From Planctomycetes bacterium RBG_16_43_13 (GTDB lineage: Bacteria; Planctomycetota; MHYJ01), in assembly GCA_001828445.1 (NCBI GenBank), contig MHYJ01000119.1, positions 1 through 8,856 of the forward strand: a stretch of DNA of 8,856 bases. The letters are read 5' to 3'. The notes beneath the pieces are model-generated. The model searched no databases and was not told the DNA's origin. It saw nothing but the letters and a program-made list of their open reading frames with translations. Position numbers and translations under genes: made by a program. Positions 1-5,317 of the stretch are shown piece after piece; within the stretch, counting starts at the first letter, position 1, and the number at the start of each line of letters is the position of its first letter.

Positions 1-1
1 T

Positions 2-232
2 ATAGCGAGTGCTAAGGATATAGCAAAGAATATGAGGAATAATTGTGATAGATGTCATAATGCCTTCGAGAGGACTTTTAGCAAGAAGGGGAGAGAGTAT
101 AAGATAGCGTATGGCAGTTATTTTTATGTAGGATACGACGTTATCCCCGTTAAAGGGCTCTCAAGTGATGTAATGCAGAATTTAGCCACCGCTATTAGGA
201 AGAATGTTTTAATTATGTTAGAGGCAAAGTAA
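2..232 (+). CDS. C-terminal part of a protein with one CXXCH (heme c-type) motif
   Basis: The frame is open from the left edge and stops with TAA at 230-232, so this is the last 76 residues of a gene whose start lies outside the window. The first ATG inside (base 32) should not be taken as the start, because coding-like sequence continues upstream of it (SAKDIAKN). The clearest motif is CDRCH, a CXXCH signature that in exported proteins covalently binds heme c. It is preceded by a helix-like stretch (KDIAKNMRNN), as seen before heme sites in small cytochromes. About 55 residues follow, with an aromatic patch (YGSYFYVGYD) and a helix-like end (SSDVMQNLATAIRKN). I do not recognise the family. 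A zinc-binding CXXC is possible instead, because no signal peptide or second cysteine pair can be seen in this fragment. It has no evident link with the cassette downstream, which has its own promoter. Confidence 0.6.
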   Translation: MASAKDIAKNMRNNCDRCHNAFERTFSKKGREYKIAYGSYFYVGYDVIPVKGLSSDVMQNLATAIRKNVLIMLEAK

Positions 233-241
233 ATTTTATGC

Positions 242-271
242 TTGTAGATATATTAGGAATTTGCTTATAAT
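242..271 (+). promoter_or_regulatory. Candidate sigma70 promoter for the peptide/radical SAM cassette
   Basis: There is a perfect TATAAT at 266-271. An 18-base spacer separates it from a poor -35 match, TTGTAG at 242-247. Transcription would start near 278, about 55 bases before the peptide start codon. The -10 box is convincing and the -35 is weak, so an activator may be needed. It sits in the 101-base gap after the upstream gene, where I see no clear terminator hairpin. Confidence 0.45.
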
Positions 272-317
272 AATAGGTGTTTGGAATGTAGAGGAACCAC
301 TGTTGTAAATATTAAGT

Positions 318-323
318 AGGAGG
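318..323 (+). promoter_or_regulatory. Strong Shine-Dalgarno site of the small peptide gene
   Basis: AGGAGG lies 10 bases before the ATG at 334. It is one of the two full AGGAGG sites seen before start codons in this window and is the main support for translation of the 53-residue peptide. The downstream radical SAM gene has no comparable site, which suggests that more peptide than enzyme is made. Confidence 0.7.
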
Positions 324-333
324 GCTGTCTAAG

Positions 334-495
334 ATGGAAAAGAAAGAGGGGGACAGGAATCAGGATAAAAAGAAGATTTATCAAAGTCCAAAAATAGAAA
401 CTCAGCATTACCTTGAAAGGGGAGCGCTGGCTTGTGGAAAGGAGATGGATAATTTCCTCAACGAACCTTGCCAAACATCTCCAATGAATTCTTAG
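334..495 (+). CDS. Putative RiPP precursor peptide, 53 aa, with ACGK motif
   Basis: This small gene encodes 53 residues, ATG 334 to TAG 493-495. The N-terminal half is charged and lysine-rich (MEKKEGDRNQDKKK) and runs into IYQSPKIE at 15-22. A Y-x-x-P-x-I-E pattern of this kind is typical of RiPP leader peptides bound by recognition domains. The C-terminal half (residues 23-53) has two cysteines, C34 within ALACGKEM and C46 within NEPCQTSP, followed by a Ser/Pro/Asn tail. There is no signal peptide. It sits 15 bases before a radical SAM/SPASM gene, the classic arrangement for a precursor and its maturase. A radical SAM/SPASM family named after ACGX repeats in its substrates is known to me from memory; here only one ACGX copy is present, so membership is uncertain. 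The likely product is a cysteine-crosslinked (thioether) peptide, which is inference. The alternative is a small unmodified protein. Confidence 0.72.
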   Translation: MEKKEGDRNQDKKKIYQSPKIETQHYLERGALACGKEMDNFLNEPCQTSPMNS

Positions 496-510
496 TGTAA
501 ATCCAAGATT

Positions 511-1845
511 ATGGGGATATTAGGTGAAATTTCTCAACTTGTAACTAAGAAATATATCCCTTATTCTGTTATATTAGAACTCACCCGCAAATGTAACCTT
601 AACTGCCAGCATTGCTATGCTACGCCAGAGAGGGGAAGGAGAGAACTCTCTTTTGAGGACACAAAGCACATTATAGATGAACTCCGTGAACTTGGGACGC
701 TCTTCGTCAGTTTTACTGGGGGCGACCCAACCGTTAATCCAAATTTCCTAAATATCCTTCGTTATGCCAGTGATAGAAAGATGGCTCTGCAGATATTTAC
801 AAATGGATTGGCAATAACTGATGATGTTGCTAATGAGTTATCTAAACTAAATATATTCTACGTTGGAGTTAGCGTTTATGGTGCTACTGCCAAAACGCAT
901 GATGCAATAACCCGTGTTCCCGGCTCATTCAATAAGACAATAAATGCCTGTAAGCGGCTGAAGGAGCAGGGTATATATGTCCTATTAAAATATATATTAA
1001 TGCATCTTAACTTTCACGAGTATGATTCTATGATTGAAATGGCAAATCAGCTTGGCATACCTTATCGGATGAATACCAAAATGACTGCTCGGGATGATTT
1101 GGCACGGGATACATTTGACCTCTCTGTAGCGGAAGGAGATATGAAAAGGAGTTTCAGCGACCGCTTTGACGAAGAGTTCCATGAAAAGAGGGTCAATAAC
1201 AACAACTTCAGCGATCTTGGTTGTAATATGGGACGTTCGCTGATGAGTATAAATGCTTATGGAGATGTATTCCCCTGTATTACGGTTCCAATTCCTGCCG
1301 GTAATGTGAGATACGTCTCGCTAAAAGAGATATGGCATAATTCGCCATTCCTAAAAGAGATTCGCAGGTTTCCTGACAAAGATAAGATATATGGTTGCAC
1401 GAGTTGTAATATAAGGAAATATTGCAATAGGTGTCCAGGTAATACCTTCACTGAAACAGGCGATATATATGGTCCAAGCCCATCTGCCTGCAGGGAGGCA
1501 CTGATATGGAAAGAGGTTGCAGATGAGAGAGACGGTAGGCATTATGAGTCGGTAGAACTACCGCCCGGGTTGGTAGGTATTGAGGATAGTAATGAGCATA
1601 AGCCAATAGTATGGGATAGATTTAGCTATTTCAAGACGGAGAGATATAGTGAAGATGAGCCACCATTCGCAGTATCGCACATCGGGGGATGGGAGCCGTA
1701 TGAGATTGTTCACGGGGCGGGAAGTAATAGCGGCGGCTGTTCTCAGGCATCCCAATCCTGCGGTAAAGATATACGGTTATCTATGAATACGAGGGGAGAA
1801 AAAGCAGATATAGATGCTGTGCCGGTAGAATGGGCTAAAATATAG
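511..1845 (+). CDS. Radical SAM/SPASM peptide maturase
   Basis: The 444-residue protein has a radical SAM core (about 18-200) with the cluster motif CNLNCQHC (C28, C32, C35, Tyr after the last) and TGGDP at 69-73, equivalent to the SAM-contacting GGE motif. A SPASM domain follows, with C238, C256, C296, C299, C305, C308 and C327, enough for two auxiliary 4Fe-4S clusters; the landmarks GDVFPC, GN, a Trp and CNRCPG are in the expected order. SPASM enzymes mostly modify ribosomal peptides, for example in sactipeptide, PQQ or mycofactocin pathways. The substrate is probably the 53-aa peptide just upstream, which is in the same frame and separated by one TAG and five codons. Residues from about 335 form an extra tail of roughly 110 residues, not cluster-binding in pattern, with a Gly/Ser/Cys stretch and SCGKDI near 420. 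No PqqD-like or RRE domain is evident. The ATG at 511 lacks a good Shine-Dalgarno, suggesting low expression or coupling to the peptide gene. The enzyme class is firm; the chemistry and product are unknown. Confidence 0.9.
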   Translation: MGILGEISQLVTKKYIPYSVILELTRKCNLNCQHCYATPERGRRELSFEDTKHIIDELRELGTLFVSFTGGDPTVNPNFLNILRYASDRKMALQIFTNGLAITDDVANELSKLNIFYVGVSVYGATAKTHDAITRVPGSFNKTINACKRLKEQGIYVLLKYILMHLNFHEYDSMIEMANQLGIPYRMNTKMTARDDLARDTFDLSVAEGDMKRSFSDRFDEEFHEKRVNNNNFSDLGCNMGRSLMSINAYGDVFPCITVPIPAGNVRYVSLKEIWHNSPFLKEIRRFPDKDKIYGCTSCNIRKYCNRCPGNTFTETGDIYGPSPSACREALIWKEVADERDGRHYESVELPPGLVGIEDSNEHKPIVWDRFSYFKTERYSEDEPPFAVSHIGGWEPYEIVHGAGSNSGGCSQASQSCGKDIRLSMNTRGEKADIDAVPVEWAKI

Positions 1846-1920
1846 TTCTTAGTTCCCAGTTCAAGGTTCCAAGTTTTAGATTATCTTAAGTTAATGCCTT
1901 TAAACTCTGAACTGCGAACT
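1844..1920. repeat. Heptamer repeats AGTTCNN on both strands forming an inverted repeat
   Basis: On the + strand five 7-base units run from 1844 to 1878 (AGTTCTT, AGTTCCC, AGTTCAA, GGTTCCA, AGTTTTA). On the - strand three units of the same type run from 1920 back to 1900 (AGTTCGC, AGTTCAG, AGTTTAA). As a result 1851-1863 and 1908-1920 are complementary at 12 of 13 positions, with a 44-base loop. The element fills almost the whole gap between the convergent radical SAM and pilO genes, and its first unit overlaps the TAG of the radical SAM gene. It could act as a bidirectional transcript-end hairpin, although neither strand has a clean U-tract right after it. It could equally be one copy of a genome-wide short repeat family, like the heptanucleotide repeats known in cyanobacteria. 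Confidence 0.7.
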
Positions 1921-1924
1921 TCGC

Positions 1925-2608
1925 CTAATCTGGGATTGGTGTAGTTTGTTGTATATTTTCTACCTGTTTCTGTTCTTGAGAAGATGCTTTATACGTATAG
2001 GCAGTAATTTTCAACTTTAATTCGCATAAGTCAGGCAATATTATCCCTGATGTTTTTGCTCGGTCGGTTAGCTTGGCTGCATCGCTCTTTATAGGTGCGA
2101 TGGAGTAGCTGTTGACTATTATGAATCTCTCATTCTTTTCAAGAAGGTCGATGAATTTTAATACGTTGTAGAACTCACCATAGACCTTTAGGTCGAAGTT
2201 GCTTTCTTCAACTGTTGGGGGTAATTTTTTCTGTCCTGGTGTAGGTGCCGCTATCCCTCCACTTTTTGCAACATACTTAACTGAAGGTATAGACACCCCT
2301 GTTGTTCTACCTATCTTGTCCAGAGTATTGATAAAATTGTCGTATTCGTTTATATCGAGGGTTGGGACCATTGCCTTCGCCTGTGCGGTCTTTTGCCTCA
2401 GCTCTTCTAACCTTCTTACCAGTTCTTGCAGTTTATCCCTTTTATTCTGCGCGTCTATTAACTGGGCATCTAAATTCTTACCTTTTTTTTGCTCTTCTGC
2501 GAGGACATTAAACTGGAAATAGTATATAGCGGCGGCACCTCCAAGAATAGTTACTATTATTACAGCAAATACTAAGATTGTCATCCGTCTTTCTGTCAGT
2601 AGTGCCAT
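1925..2608 (-). CDS. pilO: Type IV pilus alignment protein PilO
   Basis: This 227-residue bitopic inner-membrane protein has a short basic cytoplasmic N-terminus (TERRM), one membrane helix at about 10-31, a periplasmic coiled coil at about 37-80, and a ferredoxin-like C-terminal domain from about 84. The coiled coil is rich in Glu, Lys, Leu and Gln. The C-terminal domain carries the PilO-type patterns YDNFINTLDKIG and YGEFYNVLKFIDLLEKNERFI. PilO pairs with PilN in the periplasm to form the alignment subcomplex linking the cytoplasmic motor side to the outer-membrane secretin. It follows pilN with a 15-base gap and has an AAGGAG site about 12 bases before its ATG. The C-terminal end is polar (QQTTPIPD). 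pilP and pilQ, the usual next genes, are absent, because the operon ends here against a convergent gene. A T2SS GspM-like role is less likely given the actin-like PilM with a separate PilN. Confidence 0.88.
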   Translation of the reverse strand: MALLTERRMTILVFAVIIVTILGGAAAIYYFQFNVLAEEQKKGKNLDAQLIDAQNKRDKLQELVRRLEELRQKTAQAKAMVPTLDINEYDNFINTLDKIGRTTGVSIPSVKYVAKSGGIAAPTPGQKKLPPTVEESNFDLKVYGEFYNVLKFIDLLEKNERFIIVNSYSIAPIKSDAAKLTDRAKTSGIILPDLCELKLKITAYTYKASSQEQKQVENIQQTTPIPD

Positions 2609-2623
2609 TTTATAGTATTCTCC

Positions 2624-3289
2624 TTATCTAACAGGTTGTCCTGCAGAAGTAGGTGGAGCGGCAGTTATACCTATCAATATTATACTAAACGATACTGAAC
2701 TGCCTTCCTGGAAGTCCTTTTCCTCTTCTACTGTATAGTCAGGATTTATGTTTATGACGTTGAATATTTTACTAAGTTTAGGGTCTGTCTTCAGGTCCAT
2801 TCTGAATTTCGTCATAAAGTTTGGATACGGACCTATAGCATGACAGACCAGTTTTACAGCACCAATTGCTATATCCTTGGTATCAGGCCTGACCTTCTTT
2901 AGCTCGCTCTGGGCAGTTCTTAAATTTATTGCCTCGAGTTTGTCTATCCAGACCTTATTTTTGCTTATAACGGCCCATATATTCTCTGTAATCTCCGCCC
3001 ATCTGAACTGACGATATACGACATCTTGTGCCTCCTTTGCCCTTGCCTCAACTGTCTTGATATCGGCATCTATTCTATCATATTTAGCTACATCTTCTGC
3101 TAAGCCCTTAATCGCATTGTCTTTATCTTTATTTGCATCTTTGGCATCTGATACTTTGAGAAGTATAGAGATTATGTAAATAACGAGTATTGCTGTTATA
3201 GCGGCATCCGCCACTATTAGGAAAAATCGGGGTAGAGGTGTCTTCTCTGCCCTTCTCTTCTCTAATGGTAGTAGGTTAATTTTAAGCAT
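2624..3289 (-). CDS. pilN: Type IV pilus assembly protein PilN
   Basis: The protein has 221 residues and begins MLKINLLPLEKRR. The INLLP motif near the N-terminus is the hallmark of PilN and is the cytoplasmic peptide that docks into the groove of PilM. One membrane helix follows at about 22-45, then a charged coiled coil at about 47-90 and a periplasmic domain that dimerises with PilO. The start is supported by AAAGGA about 10 bases upstream; this site touches the pilM stop codon, and the gap between pilM and pilN is only 5 bases, so translational coupling is likely. The C-terminal domain holds the usual late region (YTVEEEKDFQ, VSFSIILIG) and finishes with a short Pro/Ala/Ser tail. Length is close to the usual PilN size of about 180-220 residues. 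No defects are seen. Confidence 0.9.
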   Translation of the reverse strand: MLKINLLPLEKRRAEKTPLPRFFLIVADAAITAILVIYIISILLKVSDAKDANKDKDNAIKGLAEDVAKYDRIDADIKTVEARAKEAQDVVYRQFRWAEITENIWAVISKNKVWIDKLEAINLRTAQSELKKVRPDTKDIAIGAVKLVCHAIGPYPNFMTKFRMDLKTDPKLSKIFNVININPDYTVEEEKDFQEGSSVSFSIILIGITAAPPTSAGQPVR

Positions 3290-3294
3290 ACACT

Positions 3295-4326
3295 CTAATC
3301 CTTTCGTATGCGAGAAGCCAACCCTAATGCTATTGCTACCTGCGGCATATCATCAGTGAGTTGTGCCTTTTTCTCATCATCAAGATTAATCTCAAAGTTT
3401 TCTAAAGGATTCCATTTCACAATTGGTCTGCCTATAGTTCTTTCTATATCTTCAGATAATCCTACTGTTTGGCTGCAACCGCCGGTCAGCAGTATAGAGT
3501 CAACCCTTCTATCGTATTGATTCTCGAAGAAGTCGATACTTATATTTATATCGTGGCATATATCATCTATGGTGCCTGCTATACATTCGGATACTCTACT
3601 TATTTCACTACCTGGATTTCTTTTCAGCACTTCTGCTTCCTTGACCTCTAAAGCCATCTTTTTGCATAATACATCTGTTATATCATCTCCTCCCTTATAG
3701 AATTCTCTTGTGAAATACGAGGTAGTAGCATTCGCTATATTTATATTTGTTTTTGTTGCACCTACATCTATAATAGCTATCAGTTTGTTACGGTCTTGTT
3801 GTTCTGGATTTAGAGTGCTTCCGAGTTCGTAACAGTTTCCTAATGCAAACGAGTCCACATCAATTACGTGGGGTTGTAAGCCAGCGTCCTCTAATAGTGA
3901 TGTATGTTCATCTATGAAAGTTCTTTTTGCCGCTACGAGTAAAACCCTCATCTCTTTCTCGCCTTCTGGTGTGGTTGGCTCTTGAACTTCCTCTAACTTC
4001 TGGCAGTCGTGTATTACCTCGTCTACCTCAAATGGTATATATTTACCCAACTCATATTTTGCGGCGTTTCTCAGCTCGTCCTCGCTCATTACCGGCATAG
4101 TTATATACCTTACTATAACAAATCTACCGGATACTGACGTTACCACACGCTTTGTCTGGAAGTTGTTGCTTTCAAATATTCCTCTTAAGGCATCCGGTAT
4201 TGGTTCTTGCGGTTGTATCTCTATGCGAGCGTATTGGGTTATAGAATAAGTATCTTTTTCTTCCGTTAGCTGGACTGCCTTTATAAATCTTGAGCCGATG
4301 TCTAATCCTACAAGATTCCTCGCCAT
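3295..4326 (-). CDS. pilM: Type IV pilus actin-like ATPase-fold protein PilM
   Basis: This 343-residue cytoplasmic protein has the FtsA/actin fold. The N-terminal phosphate-binding strand pair reads NLVGLDIGSRFIK (4-16), the second is IIDVGATKTN (185-194), and the adenosine region is ILLTGGCSQ (278-286), followed by the C-terminal PQVAIALGLA (328-337). A 1C-like subdomain containing YITMPVMSEDELRNAAKYEL lies at about 74-93, as in PilM. PilM binds the N-terminal INLLP segment of PilN and passes signals between cytoplasmic ATPases and the periplasmic PilN/PilO. It is the first gene of the - strand operon, with CCTCCT (AGGAGG on the coding strand) at 4338-4343, 11 bases before the ATG. Length is typical (about 340-350 residues). 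The family is certain; whether it serves twitching pili, a pseudopilus or DNA uptake cannot be told here. Confidence 0.93.
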   Translation of the reverse strand: MARNLVGLDIGSRFIKAVQLTEEKDTYSITQYARIEIQPQEPIPDALRGIFESNNFQTKRVVTSVSGRFVIVRYITMPVMSEDELRNAAKYELGKYIPFEVDEVIHDCQKLEEVQEPTTPEGEKEMRVLLVAAKRTFIDEHTSLLEDAGLQPHVIDVDSFALGNCYELGSTLNPEQQDRNKLIAIIDVGATKTNINIANATTSYFTREFYKGGDDITDVLCKKMALEVKEAEVLKRNPGSEISRVSECIAGTIDDICHDINISIDFFENQYDRRVDSILLTGGCSQTVGLSEDIERTIGRPIVKWNPLENFEINLDDEKKAQLTDDMPQVAIALGLASRIRKD

Positions 4327-4349
4327 AAACCCTTTTCCCTCCTGAAGGT

Positions 4350-4367
4350 TAACTGTAATAACTGTAA
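4350..4367. repeat. Perfect tandem 9-mer over the pilM promoter
   Basis: TAACTGTAA occurs twice with no gap (4350-4358 and 4359-4367). Read in the pilM direction it is TTACAGTTA twice. The second + strand copy covers the candidate -10 box and the first covers the likely transcription start. A direct repeat in this place could be an operator for a regulator binding as a tandem dimer, which is inference. Confidence 0.5.
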
Positions 4368-4388
4368 CACAATATTTTTGGTTGTCAA
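4361..4388 (-). promoter_or_regulatory. Candidate promoter of pilMNO
   Basis: On the - strand a perfect -35 TTGACA (4388-4383) is followed after 16 bases by TACAGT (4366-4361), a 4 of 6 match to TATAAT. The start would be near 4354, giving a leader of about 28 bases that contains the AGGAGG. This is the only good site seen in the 171-base divergent gap on this strand. Confidence 0.5.
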
Positions 4389-4441
4389 GTGTAAAGTGGC
4401 TTCATCAGTGGACGTATTGTTATACTTCTGCCCTTTTTTAG

Positions 4442-4470
4442 TTGCATTCTTATTACATAATATCTATACT
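4442..4470 (+). promoter_or_regulatory. Candidate promoter of rpmB
   Basis: TTGCAT (4442-4447) and TATACT (4465-4470) are separated by 17 bases, a good sigma70 match. The start would be near 4477, about 20 bases before the rpmB ATG. It is divergent from the pilM promoter with about 50 bases between the two -35 boxes; nothing else is recognised in the gap. Confidence 0.5.
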
Positions 4471-4497
4471 TCCCGCGTCTAATTGAGAGAATATAAT

Positions 4498-4728
4498 ATG
4501 AGCAGAATATGTGAGATTTGCGGAAAAGGACCGATAAGAGGTTTCAGCATAGCTCGTCGCGGTTTAGCAAAGAAGAAGGGTGGTGTTGGTAAGAAGATAA
4601 CGGGTAGAACACATCGCAGTTTCAAACCCAATTTGCAGAAGGTAAGAGGTATTGTAAATGGCAAGATAGTTAGGATAAAGGTCTGCACCACCTGCCTACG
4701 GTCCGGGAAAGTGGCTAAACCTGCGTAA
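4498..4728 (+). CDS. rpmB: 50S ribosomal protein bL28, zinc-ribbon (four-cysteine) form
   Basis: The product is a 76-residue basic ribosomal protein starting MSRICEICGKGP. It carries two CXXC pairs, C5/C8 (CEIC) and the later CTTC in VKVCTTCLRSGK, which together form the zinc-binding C+ version of L28. The middle segment RRGLAKKKGGVGKK followed by PNLQKVR is the insertion seen in Thermus- and planctomycete-type L28 rather than in the enterobacterial type. I chose ATG 4498 because alignment to L28 begins at MSR. The frame could be extended to a TTG at 4483, but that would add five non-homologous residues. A GAGAG site at 4485-4489 lies 8 bases before ATG 4498. The gene has its own promoter and is followed after 13 bases by a hydrolase gene with no functional tie to ribosomes. 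No C- paralogue is visible in this window. Confidence 0.95.
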   Translation: MSRICEICGKGPIRGFSIARRGLAKKKGGVGKKITGRTHRSFKPNLQKVRGIVNGKIVRIKVCTTCLRSGKVAKPA

Positions 4729-4741
4729 GTAGTTTGTTGTT

Positions 4742-5317
4742 ATGAGGCACGAGTATATACTATCGAAGGATAAGTCGGCACTGCTCATAATCGATATGCA
4801 GGACCGTCTTATGCGGGAGATAGTAGGGGCGAAGGAGATAGCGCAAAACGTAGCACTGATAATAGAAACTGCAAAAATCTTACACCTGCCAATACTTCTA
4901 ACAGAGCATAACTCCCGTGTGTTTGGTCAGACAATTCCTGAGATAAAAACCAAACTCGACAATTACTCACCAGTAGAGAAGATAATATTTAGCTGTTTTG
5001 GCTCTGAAGAGTTTAGGAAGAAGATTTCAGATGTAGGAAGGGAGCAACTTATTGTAGTGGGCATTGAGACCCATATATGTGTTTGCCAGACGGTGCTTGA
5101 CGCAATGGTAGAAGGTTATGATGTCCACGTCGTAAGTAATGCCGTATCTGCACGTTCTGAGTTAGACCATAAGATAGGATTGGAAAAGATGTATAGTGGT
5201 GGGGCGATTCCTTCCTCTACTGAGATTGTTGTATATGACTTACTTGAGAAAGGTGGGACGGATGAGTTTCGTGCTGTTCTGCCTCTAATAAAGAAAAAAG
5301 CTACTACATCAGGATAA
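4742..5317 (+). CDS. Isochorismatase-family cysteine hydrolase
   Basis: This 191-residue cytoplasmic hydrolase has the Rossmann-like isochorismatase fold. The catalytic triad expected for the family is visible: D18 in LLIIDMQDRL, K80 in VEKIIFSCF, and the nucleophile C113 in GIETHICVCQT. The last motif matches the YcaC/ISOC-type subgroup better than nicotinamidase (PncA), whose metal-binding histidine cluster I do not see. Members hydrolyse amides, vinyl ethers or related small molecules, and the substrate cannot be predicted here. The motif NAVSAR (about 137-142) is also typical. The ATG has no clear Shine-Dalgarno (only AAGTAG nearby), so translation may depend on coupling to rpmB 13 bases upstream. 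The 3' end overlaps the convergent membrane-protein gene by 9 bp, leaving no room for a private terminator. Length is normal for the family (about 180-200). Confidence 0.85.
   Translation: MRHEYILSKDKSALLIIDMQDRLMREIVGAKEIAQNVALIIETAKILHLPILLTEHNSRVFGQTIPEIKTKLDNYSPVEKIIFSCFGSEEFRKKISDVGREQLIVVGIETHICVCQTVLDAMVEGYDVHVVSNAVSARSELDHKIGLEKMYSGGAIPSSTEIVVYDLLEKGGTDEFRAVLPLIKKKATTSG

Noticed and set aside
265..474. 69-aa hydrophobic reading frame on the - strand opposite the small peptide gene
   Set aside because: It is the mirror of a lysine-rich coding stretch, which reads as hydrophobic in antisense. The + strand frame has AGGAGG, a leader-like motif and a matching enzyme next door.
493..495. 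TAG between peptide and enzyme read as a recoded sense codon
   Set aside because: TAG is also the terminal codon of the radical SAM, pilO, pilM and purH genes in this window, so it works as a normal stop here; no recoding signal was recognised.
1846..1924. Classical rho-independent terminator between the radical SAM gene and pilO
   Set aside because: The arms pair well, but the loop is long, the stem is not GC-rich and no U-tract directly follows on either strand; it was recorded as a repeat with possible terminator function instead.
2199..2522. 107-aa + strand reading frame inside pilO
   Set aside because: It is antisense to a clear PilO coding sequence with a coiled coil; serine/leucine-rich composition is typical of such shadows and no ribosome site was seen.
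4483..4497. TTG start giving bL28 five extra residues
   Set aside because: bL28 homology begins at MSRIC (ATG 4498), and the GAGAG site would lie inside the extension; the ATG fits better.
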